From Pseudooceanicola nanhaiensis (lineage in GTDB: Bacteria > Pseudomonadota > Alphaproteobacteria > Rhodobacterales > Rhodobacteraceae), in contig NZ_JAIUZP010000001.1 in NCBI RefSeq assembly GCF_020171315.1, positions 372,001 to 436,000 of the forward strand: a stretch of DNA of 64,000 nucleotides, in the 5' to 3' direction. The notes beneath the pieces were generated by a model. That model was not told the DNA's origin. It did not search any database and saw only the letters and a program-made list of their open reading frames with translations. The position numbers and the translations under genes are program-made. How positions within the stretch are numbered: the stretch's first letter is position 1; each line of letters opens with the position of its first letter. This document shows positions 52,504 through 61,010 of this stretch, piece after piece.

Positions 52504-53769
52504 ATGGATCATTTTCTCTACCGCGACGGACAGCTTTACGCAGAGGACGTGCCCGTGGCCGAGATCGCGGCCAAGGTTAGCACCCCGGTCTACATCTATT
52601 CCACCGCCACGCTGACCCGGCACTTCCGCCTCTTCGACGAGGCGCTCGACGGCCTGCCGCACGTGGTCTGCTACGCCATGAAGGCCGCCAGCAATCAGGC
52701 GATCCTCAAGACGCTGGCACAGCTTGGCGCGGGCATGGACGTGGTCTCGGGCGGGGAATACGCGCGGGCGAAGGCCGCGGGCGTGCCCGGCGACCGGATC
52801 GTCTTCTCGGGCGTCGGCAAGACACGGGCCGAGATGCGCGCGGCACTCGAAGGCGGCATCCGCCAGTTCAACGTCGAATCCGAGCCTGAAATGCAGGCAC
52901 TCTCCGAGGTCGCCTCGGAGATGGGCGTAATCGCGCCCATTGCCGTGCGCGTGAACCCCGACGTGGATGCCAAGACCCACGCCAAGATCGCCACCGGCAA
53001 GTCCGAGAACAAGTTCGGCATCCCGATCTCCCGCGCCTCCGAGGTCTACGCCATGGCCGCGGCCCTGCCGGGGCTGGAGGTCGTGGGTATCGACGTGCAC
53101 ATCGGCTCGCAGCTGACCGATCTGGAGCCCTACCGTCTCGCCTTCACCAAGGTAGGCGAGCTGGTGGACCGGCTCCGCGCCGAGGGCCATGACATCCGCC
53201 GCCTCGACCTCGGCGGCGGGCTTGGCATTCCCTACACCCGGGGCAACGAGGCCCCGCCGCTGCCCAAGGAATATGGCAATCTCGTCAAGGAGGTACTGGG
53301 TGACAAGGGCTGCGAGATCGAGATCGAGCCGGGCCGTCTGGTGGCGGGCAACGCCGGTATCCTCGTCTCCGAGGTGATCTACCTCAAGCAGGGCGAGGGC
53401 CGCGATTTCCTCATCCTCGACGCCGCGATGAACGACCTGATCCGCCCGGCCATGTACGAGGCGCACCACGATATCGTCCCCGTGGTCGAGCCTGCGCCCG
53501 GCGCGGAGCAGGCGCCCTATGACGTGGTGGGCCCGGTCTGCGAAAGCGGCGACACCTTCGCCAAGCAGCGCAACCTGACCGCGCTGCGGCCGGGCGATCT
53601 GGTCGCCTTCCGCTCTGCCGGGGCCTATGGCGCGGTGATGTCGAGCGAGTACAACACCCGGCCTCTGGTCCCGGAAGTTCTTGTTAAGGATGATCACTTC
53701 GCTGTCATTCGTGAGCGACCGAGCTTTGAGGAAATCATAAATCGCGATACGCTTCCGGAATGGCTCTGA
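52504..53769 (+). CDS. lysA: Diaminopimelate decarboxylase
   Basis: This 421-residue PLP enzyme makes lysine from meso-diaminopimelate. The PLP lysine lies in VVCYAMKAASNQAIL. Also visible are GAGMDVVSGGEYARA, VNPDVDAKTHAKIATGKSENKFGI, the phosphate-binding LDLGGGLGIPYTRG, the EPGRLVAGNAG loop and GPVCESGDTFAK with the active-site Cys. All key residues are present. Translation ends 33 nt before the next gene. Confidence 0.97.
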   Translation: MDHFLYRDGQLYAEDVPVAEIAAKVSTPVYIYSTATLTRHFRLFDEALDGLPHVVCYAMKAASNQAILKTLAQLGAGMDVVSGGEYARAKAAGVPGDRIVFSGVGKTRAEMRAALEGGIRQFNVESEPEMQALSEVASEMGVIAPIAVRVNPDVDAKTHAKIATGKSENKFGIPISRASEVYAMAAALPGLEVVGIDVHIGSQLTDLEPYRLAFTKVGELVDRLRAEGHDIRRLDLGGGLGIPYTRGNEAPPLPKEYGNLVKEVLGDKGCEIEIEPGRLVAGNAGILVSEVIYLKQGEGRDFLILDAAMNDLIRPAMYEAHHDIVPVVEPAPGAEQAPYDVVGPVCESGDTFAKQRNLTALRPGDLVAFRSAGAYGAVMSSEYNTRPLVPEVLVKDDHFAVIRERPSFEEIINRDTLPEWL

Positions 53770-53802
53770 CGCGATGCCCGTGTCAGGCCGCTGGACCGGA
53801 AG

Positions 53803-56445
53803 ATGCCTGAACAGACACCGCTGACCCAGACCCTGCGCCATCTGGCGCCCGCCCTTCTGCTCACCCGCGCCGGTATGCTGGCGGAACGCCTGACCCGCGC
53901 CTTCTGGCCGCTGTGGTCGGTCGTGATCGCCGCCGCCGGGGCGCTGATGCTGGGCCTGCAGGACATCGCCCCGCTGGAGCTTGTCTGGGCCGTGGCGGTG
54001 GTGGTCCTCGTGGCGGTGGTCTGGTTCCTCTGGCGCGGTGTCCGGCGCTTCCATTTCCCCACCGCGGCCGAGGCCGAGGCACGGCTCGATGCCTCGCTGA
54101 AGGGCCGTCCGCTGCAGGCGCTGCGCGACGCACAGGCGATCGGCGGCGAGGATGCGGCCTCTGCCGCGATCTGGGCCGCGCACCAGTCCCGCATGGCCCG
54201 CGCCGCCGAAGGCGCCCACGCGGTGAAGCCCGACCTGCGGATGTCCTCGCGCGATCCCTTCGGGCTGCGCTACGTCGCGCTGATGGGGTTCGTCACCGCG
54301 CTGATCTTCGGCTCGGTCTGGCGGGTCACCTCCGTCACGCAGATGACCCCGGGCGGCAGCGGGGCCGCCCTCGCCGCTGGCCCCTCGTGGGAGGGCTGGC
54401 TGGAGCCGCCCGCCTATACCGGCCTGCCGGTGCTCTACCTCAACGACATCCAGCCCGGACAGCTCACCGCCGTCACGGGCAGCCGCGTCACCCTGCGGCT
54501 CTACGGCGCGCCGGGCGATCTCGTCGTGAACGAGGCGGTCTCGGGCCGCCCGGTCGATGGTACGGGCGAGGAGGGCACCGCCCTCAGCCAGGATTTCACC
54601 ATCACGCAGGATGGCGCCATCGCGATCGAGGGGCAGGGCGGCCGCGCGTGGCGGATCGCCGTGATCCCCGACCTGCCGCCGCAGATCGGCGTGACCTCCC
54701 TTGCCGAAGCCTCGGCCGAGGGCGAGATGACGCTGCCGTTCAAGGCGATGGACGATTACGGCATCACCGGCGGGCGGGCGCTGATCTCCCTCGACATGGC
54801 CAACCTCGATCGCCGCTACGGGCTTGCCGCCGATCCGGAGGACGAGGCGGTCATCGAACTGCCGCTGCCGCTGCCGATCGCGGGCAACCGGGCCGAATTC
54901 GAAGAGACCCTGATCGAGAATTTCTCCAAGCATCCCTGGGCCAACCTGCCGGTACTGGTACAGCTGGAGGCAGAGGATGCCGCGGGCCAGACCGGCGTCT
55001 CGGAACGGCAGGAGATGCGCCTCGCCGCGCGCACCTTCTTTGATCCGCTCGCCGCCGCCGTGATCGAGCAGCGCCGCGACCTGCTGTGGAACCGCGACAA
55101 CGCGCGCAGCATCGTGCAGGTGATGCGGGCGATCTCTTGGCAGCCGGATGGGCTTTTCGACGACGAAACCACCTACCTGCGCTATCGCCACGTGCTGCGC
55201 CGCCTCGACACGATCACGCAATACGCCCGCCTGACCGATCCGCAACGCGACGAGATCGCCGAGGCGATGTGGGACCTCGCCCTGCTGCTGGAGGAGGGCG
55301 ACATCGACGATGCGCGCGACCGGATGCAGCGCGCGCAGGAACAGCTGACCGAAGCCATGAAGCGCGGCGCCTCGGAGGAGGAGATCGCCCGCCTGATGCA
55401 GGAGCTGCGCGATGCGACGCAGGATTACCTGCGCCAGCTGTCGCGGCAGGCCCAGCAGGAAAATCAGGACGGCCAGCAGAACCAGCAGATGTCCGAGAAT
55501 GCCATGCGCATGACGCAGGACGACCTGCAGCGCATGATGGACCGGATTCAGGAGCTGATGGAGCAGGGCCGCATGGCCGAGGCGCAGCAGGCGCTGCAGG
55601 AGCTCCAGCAGATGATGGAGAACATGCGTGTCACGCAGGGCGAGGGCGGCGGTCAGCAGAGCCCCGGCCAGCAGGCGATGGAGGGCCTCGCCGAGACGCT
55701 GCGCGATCAGCAGGGCCTGTCGGATCAGGCGTTCCAGGACCTTCAGCGGCAGTTCCAGCAGGGCCAGCAAGGGCAGCAGGGCCAACAGGGTCAGCAAGGC
55801 CAGCAGGGTCAGGGCCAGATGGGCCAGAACGACGACGGGCTGCCGCAGGCCCCGGGCCAGCAGGGCGGGCAGCAGGGCAACCAGCCCGGTCAGCAGCAGG
55901 GGCAGGGCCAGCAAATGCCGGGGCAGGGCGACGGCCAGAGCGGCGACCCGCGCGAGGGCCTTGCCGAGCGGCAGCGCGCCCTGCGGGACGAGCTGAACCG
56001 CCAGCGTGGCAACCTGCCCGGCGCGGGCTCCGAGGCGGGCGACGCCGCCCGCGAGGCGCTTGAGCAGGCCGAGCGGGCCATGGAAGGCGCCGAGGAGGCC
56101 CTGCGGCAGGACGATCTGGCCGAGGCGATCGACCGCCAGTCCGAGGCGATGGAGGCGCTCCGCGAGGGGATGCGCAACCTCGGCGAGGCCGTGGCCGAAG
56201 AGGAACGCCAGATGCGGGGCCAGCAGGGGCAGGCGCAGGGCAACGCGGGCGGCGAACAGAACGACCCGCTGGGCCGCAACGCGGGCTCCAACGGGTCGCT
56301 GGGCAATCAGGAAGAGATGCTGCAGGGCGAGGATGTCTATCGCCGCGCCCGCGACCTGCTCGACGAGATCCGCCGCCGCTCCGGCGAGGGCGATCGCCCG
56401 CAGGAGGAACTGGATTACCTCCGCCGCCTGCTGGATCGCTTCTGA
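53803..56445 (+). CDS. TIGR02302 family protein (DUF4175), Gln/Gly-rich
   Basis: This 880-residue protein has three N-terminal membrane helices (about 33-53, 57-80, 160-180), then a periplasmic domain with WEGWLEPPAYTGLPVLYLN. A long Gln-rich coiled-coil half follows from about residue 530. It contains six perfect QQG repeats (residues 652-669) and a Gly/Gln/Pro tract to about 720, then another coiled coil. This is the TIGR02302 family of alphaproteobacteria; its function is unknown. It is conserved downstream of lysA and upstream of ftsEX, so a cell envelope or division role is reasonable but unproven. Confidence 0.9.
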   Translation: MPEQTPLTQTLRHLAPALLLTRAGMLAERLTRAFWPLWSVVIAAAGALMLGLQDIAPLELVWAVAVVVLVAVVWFLWRGVRRFHFPTAAEAEARLDASLKGRPLQALRDAQAIGGEDAASAAIWAAHQSRMARAAEGAHAVKPDLRMSSRDPFGLRYVALMGFVTALIFGSVWRVTSVTQMTPGGSGAALAAGPSWEGWLEPPAYTGLPVLYLNDIQPGQLTAVTGSRVTLRLYGAPGDLVVNEAVSGRPVDGTGEEGTALSQDFTITQDGAIAIEGQGGRAWRIAVIPDLPPQIGVTSLAEASAEGEMTLPFKAMDDYGITGGRALISLDMANLDRRYGLAADPEDEAVIELPLPLPIAGNRAEFEETLIENFSKHPWANLPVLVQLEAEDAAGQTGVSERQEMRLAARTFFDPLAAAVIEQRRDLLWNRDNARSIVQVMRAISWQPDGLFDDETTYLRYRHVLRRLDTITQYARLTDPQRDEIAEAMWDLALLLEEGDIDDARDRMQRAQEQLTEAMKRGASEEEIARLMQELRDATQDYLRQLSRQAQQENQDGQQNQQMSENAMRMTQDDLQRMMDRIQELMEQGRMAEAQQALQELQQMMENMRVTQGEGGGQQSPGQQAMEGLAETLRDQQGLSDQAFQDLQRQFQQGQQGQQGQQGQQGQQGQGQMGQNDDGLPQAPGQQGGQQGNQPGQQQGQGQQMPGQGDGQSGDPREGLAERQRALRDELNRQRGNLPGAGSEAGDAAREALEQAERAMEGAEEALRQDDLAEAIDRQSEAMEALREGMRNLGEAVAEEERQMRGQQGQAQGNAGGEQNDPLGRNAGSNGSLGNQEEMLQGEDVYRRARDLLDEIRRRSGEGDRPQEELDYLRRLLDRF
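55756..55809 (+). repeat. Six tandem 9-nt units in the TIGR02302 gene
   Basis: Six copies of a 9-nt unit (CAGCAGGGC with synonymous variants CAGCAAGGG, CAACAGGGT) encode (QQG)6 in frame. All changes are silent, so amino-acid selection rather than recent slippage maintains it. Confidence 0.9.
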
Positions 56446-56488
56446 GCCCTGCGGGGACAGGCAGAACCCGCGAGACCGATCCCGATAG

Positions 56489-56513
56489 AGGCCCCGCCCC
56501 GGCGGGGCCTTTT
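56489..56513 (+). terminator. Rho-independent terminator after the TIGR02302 gene
   Basis: A 10-bp perfect stem, AGGCCCCGCC (56489-56498) with GGCGGGGCCT (56501-56510), is followed by TTTT. Confidence 0.88.
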
Positions 56514-56601
56514 GCTGTCCGGGCGCGTGTCTTCGACAGCCCGCTGCGCGTCGCCCGGCCCCGGAGGGGCGGCGGAGAGGCGCATTGGCCGGGGCAAAGC
56601 A

Positions 56602-56629
56602 AAACGGCCAGCGGTGCAGCTGGCCGTTT
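56602..56629 (-). terminator. Terminator of the zinc-ribbon gene, bidirectional
   Basis: An 11-bp stem, AAACGGCCAGC (56602-56612) with GCTGGCCGTTT (56619-56629), has A and T runs on both sides. It serves the minus-strand gene ending at 56666. Confidence 0.85.
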
Positions 56630-56665
56630 GTTCTCAAGTGCGGGGGCCCGCGAGGCGCGACGGGG

Positions 56666-57622
56666 TCAGGAGCCCTCGGAGTCGAGCCATGCCAGCAGGG
56701 TCGCGACCTTGGCGTCGAGCCAGAGCCGCCCCTCGTTCACGCCCTGCTGGTAGCTCTGAAGCGTCGGCGCGGCGGGCGGATAGCGCAGGGCAAGCTTCTC
56801 GGCATTCACGTAGACGATGATCGCAAGCGCGGTGACCATCAGCGTCAGGCCAAAGCCGATCCGGAACCCGCGGCGCTGTTCCTTGAGCGTGTCCACGTCG
56901 GTGACGGGGGCACTGGCCGCGCGGCGTTCGCCCTTGCTGCGCAGGGTGGAGTTGATCTCCTCGATGTCCGGCAGCAGGTCGCGGCGCGAGGTCGCTTCCG
57001 CGGCGGCCACGTCCTCTGTGGCTGCAGCTGCGGGGGCGGGGGCGCGTTTGGGGCTTTCGCCCTTCACCTGCGCCATGCGCCGGCGTGCGGTCTCGGCCCG
57101 GTCCTTGGGATCGTCGGAGGGTTGCGTCAGCCCCAGATCGGGCTGGCTTTCCAGCCCGGTCTGCTGTTCGGCGGCCCGGCGGCGGGCCTCGTGTTCGGCT
57201 TCCTCGCGCAGGACGTTCTGAACGCCCGGGTCGAGACGGCGCGACCGTGCCGGGACGGCGGGCGGGATGATCGCATCCTCGGGCTCGTCGTCCTCGATGA
57301 TGTCGCGGTCGGGATCATGGGCCGGTGCGGGGAAATCGGCGAATCCCCCGTCGTCCTCGTCTTCCTCCTCGTCTTCGAGGTCTTCGACGCTTGGGGCCGC
57401 GGCGGCTGCGGGGGCCGGGGGCACCTCAGGCGCCGACACCGGTGCGGCAGCGGGGGCCGTCACAAGGTCGTCCTCGTCGTCGGACAGGGCAGGGGCATGG
57501 GCCGGGTGATGCTGGAACCACGTGTCGCCGCAGGCGGAACATTGGACATCGCGCCCGGCCTCCGGGATCACCTCGTCCGGCACCTCGTATTGCGCGCCGC
57601 AGTTCGGGCAGACCAGCCGCAT
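56666..57622 (-). CDS. Zinc-ribbon (MJ0042) membrane protein
   Basis: This 318-residue protein begins with an MJ0042-type zinc ribbon (CPNCGAQYEVPDE...CSACGDTWF). A long acidic, Ala/Pro-rich disordered stretch (about 45-235, DDEDD, EDEEEDEDD) follows, then a single transmembrane helix (GFGLTLMVTALAIIVYVNA) and a 50-residue C-terminal tail. The zinc ribbon is likely cytoplasmic, and the helix would place the tail in the periplasm. The function is unknown. It is divergent from ftsE. Confidence 0.88.
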   Translation of the reverse strand: MRLVCPNCGAQYEVPDEVIPEAGRDVQCSACGDTWFQHHPAHAPALSDDEDDLVTAPAAAPVSAPEVPPAPAAAAAPSVEDLEDEEEDEDDGGFADFPAPAHDPDRDIIEDDEPEDAIIPPAVPARSRRLDPGVQNVLREEAEHEARRRAAEQQTGLESQPDLGLTQPSDDPKDRAETARRRMAQVKGESPKRAPAPAAAATEDVAAAEATSRRDLLPDIEEINSTLRSKGERRAASAPVTDVDTLKEQRRGFRIGFGLTLMVTALAIIVYVNAEKLALRYPPAAPTLQSYQQGVNEGRLWLDAKVATLLAWLDSEGS

Positions 57623-57887
57623 GTTATCCCTTTCGTTCCACTCGGATGCCTCGCTCCGTTCTGCCTAGCATATGGTCTCCGGGCGGCGGAAAAAAGTCCC
57701 AAAGACAGGCAGGGTTGCAGGGTGCGCCCCTGCCGGGACCGAGGGCCCCCCACGGGCCCCGCGCGGCCCTCCCAACGGGCCCCCGGAGATTGAAACCGGC
57801 GGCGCTCTCGTGCAAAAGGAAGCATCATCGCGGCGCCATGCAGCCGCGGCATCACGCGGGCCCGCCGGGCCCGAAGAGGGGCAAGCC

Positions 57888-58565
57888 GTGATCGAACTGG
57901 AAAACGTGGCCTACAGCTATGGCGGGGGCGAACTGCTGAGCGAGGTCTCGCTGAAGCTGTCGCCCGGATCGTTCCACTTCCTCACCGGGCCCTCGGGCAG
58001 CGGCAAGACCACCTTCCTGCGCCTGTGCTACGGCGCGCTGACGCCGACCGCGGGCCATGCGCAGCTCTTTGGCCGCGACGTGCGCGACATGACGCGCGAC
58101 GATGTCGCCATGACCCGGCGCCGGATCGGCGTGGTGCACCAGGACTGCCAGTTCCTCGACCACCTGCCGCTGGCCGAGAACGTGGCCCTGCCGCTGATCG
58201 TCTCGGGCCGGGACACGCTGCAGGAGCAGACCAACCTCAAGGACCTCTTGGGCTGGTGCGGGCTGAGCCACCGCGCCAAGGCCCTGCCGCCGGAGCTGTC
58301 GGGCGGCGAGCGGCAGCGTGCGGCCCTGGCCCGGGCGGTGATCATGTCGCCGGACGTGATCCTCGCGGATGAACCCACGGGCAACGTCGATTACGAAATG
58401 TCGCAGCGCCTGATGACCCTGCTGATCGAGCTGAACCGGATGGGCAAGACCATCATGATCGCCACCCACGACCTTGGCATCATCCGCTCTACCAAGAGCC
58501 AGGTGCAGGCCCGCGTGCTGCGGATCGTGAACCGGCGGCTGCAACTGGCGGGGGCGGACCTGTGA
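57888..58565 (+). CDS. ftsE: Cell division ATP-binding protein FtsE
   Basis: This 225-residue ABC ATPase has Walker A GPSGSGKTTFLRLCYGA, Q-loop VVHQDCQFLDHLPL, signature LSGGERQRAALARA, Walker B VILADEPTGNVD and H-loop ATHDLGII. FtsE and FtsX form a mechanotransmitter that activates peptidoglycan hydrolases at the divisome. GTG start at 57888 with AAGAGGGG upstream; it overlaps ftsX as GTGA. Confidence 0.95.
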   Translation: MIELENVAYSYGGGELLSEVSLKLSPGSFHFLTGPSGSGKTTFLRLCYGALTPTAGHAQLFGRDVRDMTRDDVAMTRRRIGVVHQDCQFLDHLPLAENVALPLIVSGRDTLQEQTNLKDLLGWCGLSHRAKALPPELSGGERQRAALARAVIMSPDVILADEPTGNVDYEMSQRLMTLLIELNRMGKTIMIATHDLGIIRSTKSQVQARVLRIVNRRLQLAGADL

Positions 58566-59467
58566 AGGCGCTGCGGGATCGTTTCAACCTGCTGATGTCG
58601 GGCGAGGGCCCGGCCGACCGCGTGGTGCCGCCCACGGGCTTCACCGCCTCGCTGACGCTCTTCGCCTCGGCGGTCATGGCCTTCCTCGCGGTCTTTGCCC
58701 TTGCGCTGTCGCTGGCGACGGGGCGGCTGGCCCATGACTGGGGCGCGGAACTGGCGCGCTCCGCCACGCTGCGGATCTCGGCCCCCGAGGACCAGATCGA
58801 GGCCCAGACCCAGGCCGCCCTGCGGGTGCTGGAGACGACCGAAGGCGTGGCCTCGGCCCGCGCGCTCGGCTCGGACGAACAGCGTGCCCTGCTGGCACCG
58901 TGGTTCGGGCCCGATCTGCCGGTGGACGACCTGCCGATCCCGCAGCTGATCGAGATCGTGGAAGATGCGCAGGGCTTTGACGCGGCGGGCTTGCGCCTGC
59001 GCCTTCAGGCCGAGGTGCCGGGTGCCGTGCTCGACGATCACAGCCGCTGGCGGCGGCCCCTCGTGCGGGCGGCAGAGCGGCTGCGCGCGCTCGGCTGGCT
59101 GTCGATCCTGCTGATCGGCGGGGCCATGGGGGCGGTGATCACGCTGGCCGCCAATGCCGCCCTCGCCGCCAATGCGCAGGTCATCACCGTGCTGCGCCTC
59201 GTGGGCGCGCGTGACGTCTTCATCGCCCGTGCCTTCGTGCGCCGCTTCACCATCCGCGCCTTCGTGGGGGCAGGGATCGGGATGATCGCGGGCTGTCTCG
59301 CCATCTTCGCGCTGCCCGCCGCGCAGGACGAGGGTGGCTTCCTCACCGGGCTCGGCTTCCAGGGGCTGCAATGGCTCTGGCCGCTGGTGGTGCCCCCGAT
59401 GGCCGCCGTCGTCGCCTTCTGGGCCACACGCAGCGCCGCCAACCGCACGCTGAAGGACCTCGCCTGA
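58562..59467 (+). CDS. ftsX: Cell division protein FtsX
   Basis: This 301-residue membrane protein has four helices (about 20-42, 175-200, 235-257, 270-290). The large periplasmic loop (about 45-170, ETTEGVASARALGSDEQRALLAPW) is the region that engages amidase activators. LRLVGARDVFIARAFVRRF is the typical FtsX cytoplasmic motif between helices 2 and 3. GTG start overlaps ftsE and its stop overlaps plsC (TGATG), so all three are coupled. Confidence 0.94.
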   Translation: MKALRDRFNLLMSGEGPADRVVPPTGFTASLTLFASAVMAFLAVFALALSLATGRLAHDWGAELARSATLRISAPEDQIEAQTQAALRVLETTEGVASARALGSDEQRALLAPWFGPDLPVDDLPIPQLIEIVEDAQGFDAAGLRLRLQAEVPGAVLDDHSRWRRPLVRAAERLRALGWLSILLIGGAMGAVITLAANAALAANAQVITVLRLVGARDVFIARAFVRRFTIRAFVGAGIGMIAGCLAIFALPAAQDEGGFLTGLGFQGLQWLWPLVVPPMAAVVAFWATRSAANRTLKDLA

Positions 59468-60195
59468 TGCAATACATCCGCTCTGTGATTTTCGTGGTGC
59501 AGATGTACCTCGCCATGGCCGTGGCGGCGCTGATCTTCGGGCCCTGGGCGCTCTTCAGCCGGACCGGCGCCTACCGGGGCGTGAACGCCTATTGCCGCTA
59601 TGTCCGCTGGTCGGCGCGGGTGATCTGCGGGCTGCACTCGGAGCTGCGCGGGCCGGTGCCCCATGCGGAGGTGCTGATCGCCTCCAAGCACCAGAGCTTC
59701 TTCGACATCATCATCCTGTGCAGCGAACTGCGCCGCCCCAAGTTCATCATGAAGGACGAGCTGCGCTTTGCCCCGATCCTCGGCTGGTACGCGCAGCGCA
59801 TGGGCTGCGTGCCGGTGAAGCGCGGCAAGCGGGCGGCGGCGATGCGCAAGATGGTGCAGGACGTAACCTCCGGCACCGCGCCGGCCGGCCAGCTGGTGAT
59901 CTACCCGCAGGGCACCCGCGTCGCGCCCCGGGTCACGATGCCCTACAAGACCGGCACCGCCGTTCTCTACCACGAGACGGGCCAGCCCTGCGTGCCTGCT
60001 GCCACCAACGTGGGCCTCTTCTGGCCGCGCAGGGGCATGCTGCGCAAGCCGGGCCTCGCGGTCGTGGAATTCCTCGAGACGGTGCCGCCGGGCCTGCCAC
60101 GGGCCGAGTTCATGGCGACGCTGGAGGAGCGGATCGAGACGGCCTCGGACCGGCTCATGGATGCAGCGGAAGGACAGACCGATGGAGTTCATTGA
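59467..60195 (+). CDS. plsC: 1-acyl-sn-glycerol-3-phosphate acyltransferase
   Basis: This 242-residue membrane-bound acyltransferase makes phosphatidic acid from lysophosphatidic acid. The catalytic HX4D motif is KHQSFFDIII, block II is GWYAQRMGCVPVKRG, and block III is YPQGTRVAPRV with Gln in place of the usual Glu of EGTR. A hydrophobic helix near 10-30 anchors it. Its start overlaps the ftsX stop by 1 nt, linking phospholipid synthesis to the division operon. Confidence 0.93.
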   Translation: MQYIRSVIFVVQMYLAMAVAALIFGPWALFSRTGAYRGVNAYCRYVRWSARVICGLHSELRGPVPHAEVLIASKHQSFFDIIILCSELRRPKFIMKDELRFAPILGWYAQRMGCVPVKRGKRAAAMRKMVQDVTSGTAPAGQLVIYPQGTRVAPRVTMPYKTGTAVLYHETGQPCVPAATNVGLFWPRRGMLRKPGLAVVEFLETVPPGLPRAEFMATLEERIETASDRLMDAAEGQTDGVH

Positions 60196-60787
60196 GAGCA
60201 TCGAGGCGCTGGAGGCGCATTACGGCACGCCGGGGGCCGCCGCCATGCGCAAGGTCGCCGACCGGATGACGCCGCTCTACCGCCAGTGGATCATGGCGAG
60301 CCGCTTCTGCGTCGTCTCCACCGTCGGGCCCGAGGGCACCGACGGCAGCCCGCGCGGCGACGATGGCCCCGTGGTGACCGAGCTGGACGAGAAGACGCTG
60401 GCCCTGCCGGACTGGAAGGGCAACGACCGGATCGACACGCTGCGCAACATCGTGCGCGACCCGCGGCTGTCGCTGATGTTCCTTGTGCCCGGCTCCAACA
60501 ACGCGGTGCGGGTCAACGGGACTGCGAAGATCACCGCCGATCCCGCGCTGCTGGCGCGGTTCGAGTTCAAGGGCAAGCAGCCCCGCACGGTGATCGTGAT
60601 CTCGATCGAGGAGATCTACAGCCAATGCGCCCGCGCCCTGATGCGCGCCCGGCTCTGGACTGCAGGCGACGAAAGCGCGGAGCTGCCCACGATTGGCCAG
60701 ATCCTCGCCGAGATGACCAGCGGCGAGGTCGGCGGCGCCGACTACGACCGCAGCTGGCCCGAGCGCGCGGCCAAGAGCCTCTGGTAA
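60182..60787 (+). CDS. FMN-binding pyridoxamine 5'-phosphate oxidase-like protein
   Basis: This 201-residue protein of the PPOX-type split-barrel flavoprotein family resembles the MSMEG_1061 subgroup. It has SRFCVVSTVGPEGTDGSPRG, the FMN-phosphate-binding WKGNDRIDTLRNIVRDPR and VRVNGTAKITADPALL. QPRTVIVISIEEIYSQCARALMRARLW follows. It is probably a flavin reductase or oxidase with unknown substrate. It overlaps plsC by 14 nt, so it belongs to the ftsEX-plsC transcript. Mosaic repeat copy C follows it. Confidence 0.9.
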   Translation: MEFIESIEALEAHYGTPGAAAMRKVADRMTPLYRQWIMASRFCVVSTVGPEGTDGSPRGDDGPVVTELDEKTLALPDWKGNDRIDTLRNIVRDPRLSLMFLVPGSNNAVRVNGTAKITADPALLARFEFKGKQPRTVIVISIEEIYSQCARALMRARLWTAGDESAELPTIGQILAEMTSGEVGGADYDRSWPERAAKSLW

Positions 60788-60791
60788 CATC

Positions 60792-61002
60792 AGCTTTCCC
60801 GAAATACTCCGGGGGAGCCGCCCATCGGGCGGCGGGGGCAGAGCCCCCCAAAAGTCTTGAAACAAGACTTCTGCGAAGAATTTTCCTTAAAATTCTTCGG
60901 CGTCCCCGTCAGAGGGGCGTGCCCGGTCTGACAAGCGTGCCCGGCAGCGGGCCTTGCCCGTTTTCTTCGAAGAAAACGGACCGGGATCTTCGAAAATTCC
61001 GG
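60792..61002 (+). repeat. 3'-end mosaic repeat, copy C (longest)
   Basis: This copy contains every module: core GCTTTCCCGAAATACTCCGG (60793-60812), a GCCGCCC/GGGCGGC hairpin (60817-60833) and AAGTCTTG/CAAGACTT (60852-60870). CGAAGAATTTT/AAAATTCTTCG (60874-60899), the 22-bp palindrome (60958-60979) and CTTCGAAAATTCCGG (60988-61002) complete it. It begins 4 nt after the flavoprotein stop and reaches 9 nt from the convergent glycosyltransferase stop codon. Confidence 0.85.
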
Positions 61003-61010
61003 CTGGTGCC

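Noticed and set aside
55740..55930. A CRISPR-like or tandem repeat array
   Set aside because: The repeat is in frame, encodes Gln/Gly tracts and has no spacers.
52267..56637. A 1456-codon open frame on the minus strand
   Set aside because: Antisense to lysA and the TIGR02302 gene; the repeated Leu/Ala pattern reflects the Gln/Gly-rich coding repeats on the other strand.
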